A DNA stretch of 64,000 bases from CAITSH01 sp945892985 (GTDB lineage: Bacteria > Pseudomonadota > Gammaproteobacteria > Burkholderiales > SG8-39), in assembly GCA_945892985.1 (NCBI GenBank), contig CAMDDU010000018.1, positions 1-64,000 of the forward strand. Direction: 5' to 3'. Under the pieces are notes generated by a model. That model was not told the DNA's origin and ran no database searches. It saw only the letters and a program-made list of their open reading frames with translations. The number at the start of each line of letters is the position of its first letter. Position 1 is the first letter of the stretch. The position numbers and the translations under genes are program-made. Positions 1-7,777 of this stretch are shown one piece after another.

Positions 1-134
1 TAGAACGGCGACGCAGCGATGCGAAAAATGACTAGCTTGCCAGGGTATTTAGGAACAGCTTGGATGGTGTCAGGGATAGGCACTGTTCTGTGCCTTCCAT
101 TTACCAAAGCTTTTTTAGGCTTAGCGTTCATGTT

Positions 135-160
135 TGTAGTATAGACAGAACTATACTACA
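135..160. repeat. 10-bp inverted repeat with 6-nt loop
   Basis: TGTAGTATAG (135-144) and its exact reverse complement (151-160) flank the loop ACAGAA. A second 7-bp pair, CTTAGCG at 120-126 and CGCTAAG at 168-174, encloses it. The structure lies just downstream of the minus-strand tRNA gene and is AT-rich, so it is not a typical GC-rich terminator. It could be an operator, a processing signal or the end of a lost element. Nothing else was recognised in bases 1-186. Confidence 0.5.
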
Positions 161-186
161 GGACAATCGCTAAGTCCTTGTTTTCA

Positions 187-262
<76 letters not shown>

Positions 263-380
263 ATTTATATTGCTATTACTTCCAACTTAACGCCGCCTTA
301 GTTTAGACGAAACAGGCGCTTGCGGCAATCGTAGCGGCAACGCGATGCTATGATTACCGCTGACCTTCAAGGAAATAGCC

Positions 381-1121
381 ATGCAAATCAGCCCTCCCTA
401 CGGTTACAAGGAAATCATTCCGTTCGACCGTACAAAAAGGGTCAGACTGCCGGCCGCCGGCGAACTGCCCGGATTTGCCGGAACGACCAACGCCATTCCG
501 GTGAGTTATGTCGAATTCTCGGTCGCCTGCCGCGACTATCCGCTGGTGTTTGCGAGCTCGGACCAGGGTAAGAGCTACTCACCGGTTGCGGTGATCGGTC
601 TTAGCAATGGCGAGAACCTGTTTGTCAAAGACGGTCGCTGGGATCCGCTGGTGTATCTGCCCGCTTACGTGCGGCGCTATCCGTTTTGCATGTCGCGGGT
701 CACCAAGGACGGCAAGGAGCAGGATCAGCGCCTCATTTGTGTCGAACAGGCCTTTGTCAGCGATGACGGTGAGATGCTATTCGACGCCAGCGGTGTGGCG
801 CTGGAAACATGGAAGCCGATTGAGCAATTACTGCGCGAATACGAGGCTGATATTGAACGCACGCGCGAGATGTGCGGCATTCTGGCCGATTACGGCCTGC
901 TCGAACCGTTCACGATGCAGGCTCAGGTCAACGGCGGCGCCGCGCTGAACCTGTCGGGCATGCATCGCATCGCCGAGAAAAAACTTGAGTTCCTCAATGC
1001 CGCCCAGCACAAAAATCTGATCAAGAAGGGCATCATGGGCCGCCTCTATGCCCATCTCATTTCGCTGGAAAACTTCGGTCGCCTGATGAACCGCAAGGGC
1101 CCGGCGGCCGTCGCTGGCTGA
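381..1121 (+). CDS. SapC family protein
   Basis: A 246-residue protein that I recognise as SapC family from its whole-length pattern: a short N-terminal PLN-like strand, then segments resembling 'YPLVFASSD' and 'WDPLVYLPAYVRRYPF', and a helical C-terminal half. The family name comes from an S-layer-associated protein of Campylobacter, but the function in proteobacteria is not established. No signal peptide or membrane segment is visible. The start is supported by AAGGAA seven bases upstream. It is a single gene, convergent with sua5, with a palindromic element just after the stop. Confidence 0.8.
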   Translation: MQISPPYGYKEIIPFDRTKRVRLPAAGELPGFAGTTNAIPVSYVEFSVACRDYPLVFASSDQGKSYSPVAVIGLSNGENLFVKDGRWDPLVYLPAYVRRYPFCMSRVTKDGKEQDQRLICVEQAFVSDDGEMLFDASGVALETWKPIEQLLREYEADIERTREMCGILADYGLLEPFTMQAQVNGGAALNLSGMHRIAEKKLEFLNAAQHKNLIKKGIMGRLYAHLISLENFGRLMNRKGPAAVAG

Positions 1122-1127
1122 GAAATC

Positions 1128-1162
1128 GGCTGGAAATCCGCGCCTGGCGGGGCTTTCCAGCC
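1128..1162. repeat. 35-nt palindromic element, copy A
   Basis: Arms GGCTGGAAA and CTTTCCAGCC surround a GC-rich centre, 6 bp after the SapC stop and just before the convergent sua5 stop. It is a decayed version of the element at 55284-55318, whose arms are 14 bp and perfect. The position suits a bidirectional transcription terminator or a REP-like element. Confidence 0.6.
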
Positions 1163-1170
1163 TATATGCA

Positions 1171-2409
1171 TCAGGGGTTTTCCACCTCGTCCACTTGTTC
1201 TACCTGCTCTACTTGTTCCACCTTTTCCGCCTTTTCAACTTTAGGCGGCTTGTCCGGTGTCGCCGCAGCAGCGCGGCTGAGGCGATCGTGCACGCCCGCC
1301 CAAGCCGGCGAGCCGGGCGGGGTCTCGACTAAAATGATATCGGCGCCCGCGGCGTCGAGCGCACGCAGGTTGGCATAAAGGGTATGCGCATAGCGGGATG
1401 CCACTGCGGGCACCACCACCACCAAGCCGGGCGCAAGCCGCGGCATATTCACCTCAAGCGCCAACGCCGCGATACGCTGTCCTTTGTGCGCTGACAAGGC
1501 GTCGATCATGGCGGTGCGTTTCATCATGCGCAGCTTGGCACGCGGCGCATAGTGCGCCGCCAGCGAGCCGGAAACGCGCGGCGCCGTCACATCCGCAGCA
1601 TCGGGCACACCGGGTTCGACGCCGATCAGCGTGGCGATGTCCTGGGCGCTGATGCGCCCGGGCCGCAGAATCACCGGTTCGCCACGGGAAAAATCGACAA
1701 TCGTGGATTCGATGCCCACTTCACAGGCACCGCCGTCGAGCACGACGTCGGCGTCATTGCCAAGGTCGGCGATGACGTGCGCCGCCGTGGTCGGGCTGAT
1801 GCGACCAAAGCGATTGGCCGAGGGCGCGGCGATGCCGATGCGGCGCTGGCCGTCGTCCCCCTCACTCATCGCCTTGAGAAGCGCTTCGGGCACCGCGTGG
1901 GCCGCAACGCGCAGGGCGATGGTGTCCTGTCCGCCGGTGAGCAGATCGGACACGCCTTGGGCGCGGCGCAACACCAGGGTCAGCGGGCCGGGCCAGTAGC
2001 GTCCGACGAGGCGGCGTGCCGTATCGGGAATGTCGACCGCCCAGCGCTCCAGATGGCTGGCATCAGGAATATGCACGATGAGCGGATGGGTCTGCGGCCG
2101 CTTCTTGATCTTGAAAATACGCGCCACAGCCTCGGCATTAGCGGCGTCTGCACCCAGGCCATAGACGGTCTCTGTCGGGAAGGCGACGACGCCGCCCTGC
2201 ATCAACAGCTGCGCCGCCTGGGCGATACCGTCGGCATCCGCTACGACGGCGGGGCGATATTTTTCTACCGCTACCGGGACAGCCCCGATAGCAGCAGGCG
2301 TGGCAGACGTGGCAGGTGGTGCTGCCTCGGCTGCCTTGGCAGCGTGATCTTGCTCGACAAGGGCATCGCCCCCGGCCGCTGTTGTCCCTTGCTCGTTTTG
2401 CTCGCTCAT
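1171..2409 (-). CDS. sua5: L-threonylcarbamoyladenylate synthase, Sua5 type
   Basis: Makes threonylcarbamoyl-AMP from threonine, bicarbonate and ATP, the first step of t6A37 tRNA modification. The YrdC domain shows 'PTETVYGLGAD' (residues 78-88), 'KIKKRP' (about 100-105) and 'SANRFGRISPT' (197-207); 'SGSLAAHYAP' (280-289) marks the Sua5 linker and is followed by the C-terminal domain, so this is the long Sua5 form rather than short TsaC. An Ala-rich extension of about 50 residues precedes the domain. The last 22 residues are a repetitive Val-Glu-Lys/Gln tail. The ATG overlaps the purC stop as ATGA, which supports this start and suggests translational coupling. Confidence 0.93.
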   Translation of the reverse strand: MSEQNEQGTTAAGGDALVEQDHAAKAAEAAPPATSATPAAIGAVPVAVEKYRPAVVADADGIAQAAQLLMQGGVVAFPTETVYGLGADAANAEAVARIFKIKKRPQTHPLIVHIPDASHLERWAVDIPDTARRLVGRYWPGPLTLVLRRAQGVSDLLTGGQDTIALRVAAHAVPEALLKAMSEGDDGQRRIGIAAPSANRFGRISPTTAAHVIADLGNDADVVLDGGACEVGIESTIVDFSRGEPVILRPGRISAQDIATLIGVEPGVPDAADVTAPRVSGSLAAHYAPRAKLRMMKRTAMIDALSAHKGQRIAALALEVNMPRLAPGLVVVVPAVASRYAHTLYANLRALDAAGADIILVETPPGSPAWAGVHDRLSRAAAATPDKPPKVEKAEKVEQVEQVEQVDEVENP

Positions 2410-3287
2410 GCAGTCAGCAGCCGCAGCGCCTCACGGTATTTTTCCGCCGTTTTGGCAAGAATGTCCGCGGGCAGGCGCGGCGCGGGCGGCTTCTTGTCCC
2501 ATTTCTGCGTTTCCAGCCAGTCGCGCACGAATTGCTTGTCGAACGAGGGCGGGCTCATGCCGACCTGGTATTGCGCAGCGGGCCAGAAGCGCGACGAGTC
2601 GGCGGTGAGGATCTCATCGATGAGATAGATCTTGCCGGCGGCATCGGTGCCAAATTCAAACTTGGTGTCGGCGATGATGATGCCGCGCGTGGCGGCATAC
2701 TCGGCTGCCTGGGTGTAGAGCGTGATGGCGGCGTCGCGTACCTGCCGCGCGACCTCCTTGCCAATGCGCTTTTCAGCTTCTTCGTAGGCGATATTTTCGT
2801 CGTGCTGGCCGGCCGGCGCCTTGGTCGAGGGCGTGAACAGGGTCTGCGGCAGTTTTTGCGCTTCCTTGAGACCGGCGGGCAGTTGGATGCCGCAAACCAT
2901 GCCGGTCTTCTGGTAGTCCTTCCAACCCGAGCCGATGATGTAGCCGCGCACAATGGCCTCGATAGTCAGTGGCTGGAGTTTTTTCACCACCATCGCGCGA
3001 CCGCGCACCTGCGCACGCTCCTCCTCACCCAGCACCACCGACTCCGGGTCGATACCGGTGAGGTGGTTGGGCATCAGGTGGCCTAGCTTCTTGAACCAGA
3101 AGTCGGACAGCGCGGTGAGCATCTCGCCCTTGCCCTCAATCGGGTCGTCAAGAATGACGTCGAAGGCGGACAGGCGGTCGGTCTGGATGACAAGAAGCTT
3201 GTCCTCGCCCACAGCGTAGATGTCGCGCACCTTGCCGCTGTGCAGGAAGGGCAGGCTCTTGATACTGGTTTTAAGCAAAGTAGGCAT
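2406..3287 (-). CDS. purC: Phosphoribosylaminoimidazole-succinocarboxamide synthase
   Basis: SAICAR synthase of purine biosynthesis: joins CAIR and aspartate using ATP, in the cytoplasm. The 293-residue length and the motifs 'SGKVRDIY', 'IEAIVRGYIIGSGWKDY' and 'LIDEILTADSSRFWP' are characteristic. It lies 32 bp downstream of purE and overlaps sua5 by 4 bp, so fba-purE-purC-sua5 is probably one transcript. purK, which usually accompanies purE in this neighbourhood of betaproteobacteria, is not present. Confidence 0.97.
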   Translation of the reverse strand: MPTLLKTSIKSLPFLHSGKVRDIYAVGEDKLLVIQTDRLSAFDVILDDPIEGKGEMLTALSDFWFKKLGHLMPNHLTGIDPESVVLGEEERAQVRGRAMVVKKLQPLTIEAIVRGYIIGSGWKDYQKTGMVCGIQLPAGLKEAQKLPQTLFTPSTKAPAGQHDENIAYEEAEKRIGKEVARQVRDAAITLYTQAAEYAATRGIIIADTKFEFGTDAAGKIYLIDEILTADSSRFWPAAQYQVGMSPPSFDKQFVRDWLETQKWDKKPPAPRLPADILAKTAEKYREALRLLTA

Positions 3288-3319
3288 GGCTTCGTTATAA
3301 ATGAATGAATGACTGGGGC

Positions 3320-3805
3320 TTAAAGGTCGGGAAGTTTTGCGTTCTTGACCGTTTCGGCCTGTTTGGCACGAAAGGCCTTGAGCTTATCGGCGAGCGGCTT
3401 GTCGTTGAGGGCCAGCATGGCGACGGCAAAGAGGCCGGCATTGCCCGCACCCGCTTCACCGATAGCAAAGGTGGCGACCGGGATGCCCTTGGGCATTTGC
3501 ACGATGGAAAGCAGTGAATCGAGGCCCTTGAGGTATTTGGATGGAATGGGCACACCCAGCACCGGCAGCATAGTGGTCGCCGCCACCACGCCTGCAAGGT
3601 GTGCGGCACCACCGGCGCCGGCGATGAAGGCCTTGCAGCCACGCGCCTCCATGTCCTTGATCCAGGCCTCCAGTTCGGCCGGCGTGCGGTGCGCCGACAA
3701 GGCGCGCGCCTCGTAGCTGAGGCCGAAATTTTTCAGTTGCTGGGCGGCTTCCTTCATGACGTCCCAGTCAGAGGTGCTACCCATGACTATGCCTACGGTA
3801 CTCAT
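3320..3805 (-). CDS. purE: N5-carboxyaminoimidazole ribonucleotide mutase
   Basis: Converts N5-CAIR to CAIR in purine synthesis. At 161 residues it is a single-domain class I PurE, with 'GSTSDWDVM' (9-17), 'SAHRTP' (37-42) and the C-terminal 'DSLLSIVQMPKGIPVAT' region. Class I enzymes need PurK to make their substrate, yet no purK is adjacent. A good ribosome site (GGAGAG) precedes the ATG. It sits 39 bp downstream of fba. Confidence 0.97.
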   Translation of the reverse strand: MSTVGIVMGSTSDWDVMKEAAQQLKNFGLSYEARALSAHRTPAELEAWIKDMEARGCKAFIAGAGGAAHLAGVVAATTMLPVLGVPIPSKYLKGLDSLLSIVQMPKGIPVATFAIGEAGAGNAGLFAVAMLALNDKPLADKLKAFRAKQAETVKNAKLPDL

Positions 3806-3844
3806 CGTTCTCTCCGTGTTATTGATGTATTGGTGTACTAGCTT

Positions 3845-4909
3845 TTAGTTCACGACCTGCAAAAGTTCGCCCTTGGCGTAGCGCTGCGCCATTTTCTCTA
3901 TTGGCACGGGCCTGATCTTGGAAGCCATACCGGAACAGCCGAACTGCTCGTAACGCTGCTTGCAGATTTGTTTGGCCGCTTCGCGCGCCGGCTTGAGGTA
4001 GCTGCGCGGATCGAACTCGGACTTGTTCTCGTTAAGAAATTTACGGATGGCCGCGGTCATGGCAAGGCGGATGTCGGTGTCGATGTTGATCTTGCGCACG
4101 CCGTGCTTGATACCCTCCTGGATTTCCTCAACGGGCACGCCGTAGGTTTCCTTCATCTCGCCGCCGTTGGCGCGAATGATGGCCAGCAGGTCTTGCGGCA
4201 CCGATGAGGAGCCGTGCATCACTAGGTGGGTGTTGGGGATGCGCTTGTTGATGGCCTTGATGCGCTCGATCGCAAGGATGTCGCCGGTGGGCTTGCGCGA
4301 AAATTTATAGGCGCCGTGTGAAGTGCCAATGGCGATGGCCAGCGCATCGACCTCGGTTTTCTTGACGAAGTCGGCGGCCTGATCCGGATCGGTGAGCAGC
4401 ATTTCGCGCGTCATCGTGCCCTCGGCGCCGTGGCCGTCTTCCTTGTCACCCATCATGGTCTCAAGCGAACCAAGGCAGCCCAGCTCACCCTCGACCGTGA
4501 CGCCGATCTTGTGCGCGGCGGCAACCACCTGGCGCGTGACATCGATGTTGTAGTCGTATTCGGCGATGCTCTTGCCATCGGCCATTAGCGAACCGTCCAT
4601 CATGACACTGGAGAAACCCAGCTTCATCGCCGACTCACACACCGAGGGCGACTGGCCGTGGTCCTGGTGCATGACGACCGGAATGTTCGGATAGGAGTCG
4701 ACCGCCGCCTGAATGAGGTATTTGAGGAAGGTCTCGCCGGCGTATTTACGCGCACCGGCCGAGGCCTGCATGATCACCGGACTGTTGGTCTCGCTGGCCG
4801 CCTCCATGATGGCCTGGACCTGCTCGAGGTTGTTGACGTTGAAAGCGGGCAGGCCATAGCCGTTTTCAGCAGCATGGTCGAGAAGCTGGCGCATCGATAC
4901 GAGTGGCAT
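3845..4909 (-). CDS. fba: Class II fructose-bisphosphate aldolase
   Basis: Cleaves fructose 1,6-bisphosphate in glycolysis, or runs in reverse in gluconeogenesis and the Calvin cycle. I start it at 4909 (protein begins MPLVSMRQLLDHA), giving 354 residues, the size of the Calvin-cycle subtype; GGAG lies about 9 bp upstream. The frame is open to 5041, but that extension is unlike the family. Zinc-site 'HQDHG' is at residues 81-85, and 'HGSSSVP' and 'KINIDTDIRLA' follow. First gene of the fba-purE-purC-sua5 run. In many betaproteobacteria fba directly follows pyk; here about 8.7 kb separates them. Confidence 0.96.
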   Translation of the reverse strand: MPLVSMRQLLDHAAENGYGLPAFNVNNLEQVQAIMEAASETNSPVIMQASAGARKYAGETFLKYLIQAAVDSYPNIPVVMHQDHGQSPSVCESAMKLGFSSVMMDGSLMADGKSIAEYDYNIDVTRQVVAAAHKIGVTVEGELGCLGSLETMMGDKEDGHGAEGTMTREMLLTDPDQAADFVKKTEVDALAIAIGTSHGAYKFSRKPTGDILAIERIKAINKRIPNTHLVMHGSSSVPQDLLAIIRANGGEMKETYGVPVEEIQEGIKHGVRKINIDTDIRLAMTAAIRKFLNENKSEFDPRSYLKPAREAAKQICKQRYEQFGCSGMASKIRPVPIEKMAQRYAKGELLQVVN

Positions 4910-5084
4910 GTCGGACTCCGAAGAATGGTCTGAAAAACACCGACAGCCTGCGCAAACGCCGGGCAATCGGCAATCCGCCATTTTACCGGAGAGAGGCCGG
5001 CCACGGAAACCTGATGGGACCACGAGACATTGAATTTGCACATGGCCCGCCCGCGACGGGGAGCAGGCAGCACCGCCCTCCCGG

Positions 5085-6566
5085 TCAGGCGAGGTTGGCG
5101 GCCTTCTTGACCTGGGTCAGACGGACCATTTCCGGTGATTTTTTATAATGTGTGTCTAGCGGATAACAGCCCGAAACCATGCCGTTGCGCGGCGCCGTGG
5201 TGCAGTCGCTAAAGGTGCGGCACAGGCGTTTTCGCTGCATCGGCCGCCCGGCCAGCACGTCGGCGGGCAACTCCGGGTAGGACAGCACCATACGGCCCAA
5301 CCCGACAAAATCAACCCAGCCCTGGCGCACCACCGCTTGCGCGACGTTGGGTAGGAATTCCTGCAGGTAGGTATAACCGCTACCCATAAAGGCGAGCCGC
5401 GGAAAAGCCTGCTTGAGATCACGCACCGTCTCAAGGTGGCGCATCACGCCAATCAGCGGGTCCTCGGGCGGCTGGTAACCGTCCGAGGGCGGGTACAGTG
5501 CCGGCCGCGTCAGGTGCGGGTTGTAATACGGGCTGCCCAGGGTGATGTTGATCAGGCGTATGCCCAAGCTTTGCGCCACGTCAAGGAAGGCGTGCGTTTC
5601 GGACAAATCGGCGCGCACCGGATCAGCCTCGTCGGTGCCAAAGCCGTAGCGGTAAGGCAAATGCAGCGAAAAATCGTCGGGTACGCCCGGGCCTAAAGTT
5701 GCTGAGTCGGGCCCCGACTGCGCCGGATCGGGCTTGTAGGGCACCAGGTCGAGCGCCGACAGCCGCACCGCCAGCTCGAGGCCGGGCACTTCGGCGCGGA
5801 TGCCGGCGACAAGCTCGCGCAAAAAACGCGTCCGGTTTTCCATCGAACCGCCGAACTCGCCGGCGCGCGTCTTGGCTGACAGGAATTCATGACCGAGATA
5901 GCCGTGGCAATGCTTGAGGTCAACGAACTGGTAACCGCAGTCATAGGCGCGCTTTGCCGCGATCACATAATCGTCGATCAGCGCGCGAATATCGCCATCA
6001 CTGAACAGCGGATGATCTGGCGCGACATGAAACTTGCGGTCCAGTATGGGGTGGCGGTAAAGAATGTGCGGCTCCATGCGCGCGTTGTCGTTGGGCTTGC
6101 AAAACCGCCCCGAGTGCGTGAGCTGCAGGCCGATGACCAGGTCTTTATCGTCGCCCATCGCCCCGCGGTGCGCGGCGACCAGGGTGTCACGCAACTGCGC
6201 GATGCTCGCCTGATTGGCGGCCGTCATGGTCAGCTGCTTCGGATTGGCACGTCCGTCATGGCGCACCGCCACCGCTTCGCCGCCCCAGATCAGCTTGGCG
6301 CCGGACAGGCCGAAGTTGCGCCAGCGCCGCACGGTGTTATCCGAAGGCTTGCCGTCCTCGTGCCCGTCCCAGCCTTCCATCGGCTGAATGGCAAAGCGGT
6401 TGCCAACCGTAAAGGGACCGACTTTCAGCGTCGCGCCCAGAACAGAGGACGGCCCCGAGTCGACAACATCGTCGCAGGGCATGGCCAGGCCAAGACGCTG
6501 GAGGTTTTCGCGAAAACCCGCCGTGGTCTGCAGCGATTTTATTTTTGCAAAGTCACCGAATTTCAC
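5085..6566 (-). CDS. Old Yellow Enzyme family NADH:flavin oxidoreductase
   Basis: FMN-dependent TIM-barrel oxidoreductase of the OYE family; the substrate is unknown, but these enzymes reduce activated C=C bonds or demethylate amines. Family landmarks are 'LQLTHSGRF', 'DLKHCHGYLGHEFLS' with the catalytic His pair, and 'GWVDFVGLGRMVLSYPELP'. It lacks the Fe-S and FAD domains of the long 2,4-dienoyl-CoA reductase type; the C-terminal cysteines do not form a cluster motif. A GTG at 6566 is preferred because AAAGGGGA sits 6-7 bp upstream; an ATG at 6584 is the alternative. A TetR-like palindrome (6612-6633) lies in its promoter region. Confidence 0.87.
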   Translation of the reverse strand: MKFGDFAKIKSLQTTAGFRENLQRLGLAMPCDDVVDSGPSSVLGATLKVGPFTVGNRFAIQPMEGWDGHEDGKPSDNTVRRWRNFGLSGAKLIWGGEAVAVRHDGRANPKQLTMTAANQASIAQLRDTLVAAHRGAMGDDKDLVIGLQLTHSGRFCKPNDNARMEPHILYRHPILDRKFHVAPDHPLFSDGDIRALIDDYVIAAKRAYDCGYQFVDLKHCHGYLGHEFLSAKTRAGEFGGSMENRTRFLRELVAGIRAEVPGLELAVRLSALDLVPYKPDPAQSGPDSATLGPGVPDDFSLHLPYRYGFGTDEADPVRADLSETHAFLDVAQSLGIRLINITLGSPYYNPHLTRPALYPPSDGYQPPEDPLIGVMRHLETVRDLKQAFPRLAFMGSGYTYLQEFLPNVAQAVVRQGWVDFVGLGRMVLSYPELPADVLAGRPMQRKRLCRTFSDCTTAPRNGMVSGCYPLDTHYKKSPEMVRLTQVKKAANLA

Positions 6567-6611
6567 GCGCCATCCCCTTTGCATGCACCGCCGCCGGCGT
6601 GGCCGGCGGTC

Positions 6612-6633
6612 TAATTAAACGTTTGGTTAATTA
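6612..6633. promoter_or_regulatory. Putative TetR operator, site 1
   Basis: TAATTAA (6612-6618) and TTAATTA (6627-6633) form 7-bp arms around eight bases, giving the TTAA-N8-TTAA spacing. Read on the minus strand it shares TAATTAACCAAAC (13 of 13) with site 2. It lies 46 bp upstream of the OYE-like gene start and just beyond the end of the TetR gene, so it most likely controls the OYE-like gene. Confidence 0.6.
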
Positions 6634-6666
6634 TTGCCAATCACCAGCCCTGCGTCAACCGCAAAT

Positions 6667-7344
6667 TCACGGCCGCAGGTAACCGAGGATGACCTCGACG
6701 ACGTGGGCGCGGCGCGAGCGGCGGCCGGCAGGACTGTCAAAGGCGCGGCCAAAGGCGTTGGACAGCGTCGCCTTGTTGGAGAAGTAAAAATACGACAGCG
6801 CGGCGATCGACACGTACAACTCCACCGGATCAATGCCTCTGCGAATGACGGCCTTTTTCACGCCGTTCTTGAGGATGCGCGACAGCGTATCGACCAGCGG
6901 CATGTACAGCTTGGTGACATTGCGCGAACGGCGCAGGTAGCGCGCGCCGTGGACGTTCTCGGCATTGAGCAGGCTGATCAGCACCGGATGGCGTTCGTAA
7001 TAGTCGAATTTGAACAGCACCAGGGCACGGATGGCCGCCAGCGGATCAATGCTGTCGAGCGACAGGCCGCTCTCCTCGCGGCGCATGTGGCTGTAGGCGT
7101 TCTCGAGCACCGCAACGTAGAGGTTTTCCTTGTTGCCGAAATAGTAATAAATCATGCGCTTGTTGGCGCCGGCCCCCGCCGCAATCACGTCCACGCGCGC
7201 GCCGGCCAAGCCCTTGGCCGAGAACTCCGACTCGGCCGCATCGAGGATGCGCTGGCGCGTCGCCTCGGCATCACGCACCGCGGGTACGGTCGCGCCGGCA
7301 CCCGCCCTGGCGCTGCGGCGCTTGCGCACGGGCGCTGAAACCAT
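6667..7344 (-). CDS. TetR/AcrR family transcriptional regulator
   Basis: A 225-residue regulator. After a basic tail, the N-terminal HTH domain includes 'RQRILDAAESEFSAKGL', and 'RMIYYYFGNKENLY' is the signature recognition-helix region. The C-terminal ligand domain has 'YLRRSRNVTKLYMPLVDTL' and resembles the TetR_C subgroup common near aromatic or organic-acid catabolic genes. ATG 7344 is chosen; a TTG at 7353 is in frame. It is the last gene of the DUF993-cupin-TetR run (21 bp after the cupin stop). It probably represses the island through the TTAA-N8-TTAA sites, including the one before its own operon. Confidence 0.9.
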   Translation of the reverse strand: MVSAPVRKRRSARAGAGATVPAVRDAEATRQRILDAAESEFSAKGLAGARVDVIAAGAGANKRMIYYYFGNKENLYVAVLENAYSHMRREESGLSLDSIDPLAAIRALVLFKFDYYERHPVLISLLNAENVHGARYLRRSRNVTKLYMPLVDTLSRILKNGVKKAVIRRGIDPVELYVSIAALSYFYFSNKATLSNAFGRAFDSPAGRRSRRAHVVEVILGYLRP

Positions 7345-7365
7345 GACTTCCAAATACCGTCCCGG

Positions 7366-7740
7366 CTAGTAAAAGATATTGGGTTTGAGGAAAAATCCAA
7401 GAACCAGCGCGCCATTGGGGGCACTCGCCACATGGCGGCTGCCGGCGGGGCGAAAGACAAAATTGCCGGCGGTGCAGGCGCCTTCGTTATCAACCAGACT
7501 GCCCTCGATCACCCAGCTTTGCTCAATCTGCAGGTGCATGTGATCGGTCAGTACCGCGCCGGGCGCCAGGCGCGTGAGCACCGTCTGCAGGCCGGTTTCC
7601 TTGTCCTCCATCAGTATCTTGATCTCAATGCCGGGCCAGCGCGTCGGCTGCCAGGGGATAGAGGCGACATCGACGTAGCGCGAGGACAGCGGCGCGAGCC
7701 TGGCCTGCTGTTCCTGCAGGTCGGGGGTGAGTTGTGTCAT
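7366..7740 (-). CDS. Cupin domain protein
   Basis: A 124-residue single-domain cupin. Metal-binding His/Glu residues can be seen in 'TDHMHLQIEQSWVIEG' (H-x-H with a following Glu) and in 'PAGSRHVASAPNG' for the second motif. The shape resembles ChrR-like or dioxygenase-type small cupins; the substrate is not predictable. GGAGG lies 7 bp before the ATG. It sits 37 bp after the DUF993 gene and shortly before the TetR gene, so it should be part of the island's catabolic or sensing function. Confidence 0.82.
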   Translation of the reverse strand: MTQLTPDLQEQQARLAPLSSRYVDVASIPWQPTRWPGIEIKILMEDKETGLQTVLTRLAPGAVLTDHMHLQIEQSWVIEGSLVDNEGACTAGNFVFRPAGSRHVASAPNGALVLGFFLKPNIFY

Positions 7741-7777
7741 GGTGCGTCCTCCATTATGGTTAAGAGTGTGGTGAAGC

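Noticed and set aside
1552..2628. A 358-codon plus-strand frame across sua5 and purC
   Set aside because: It spans two well-supported genes on the other strand and shows no family similarity.
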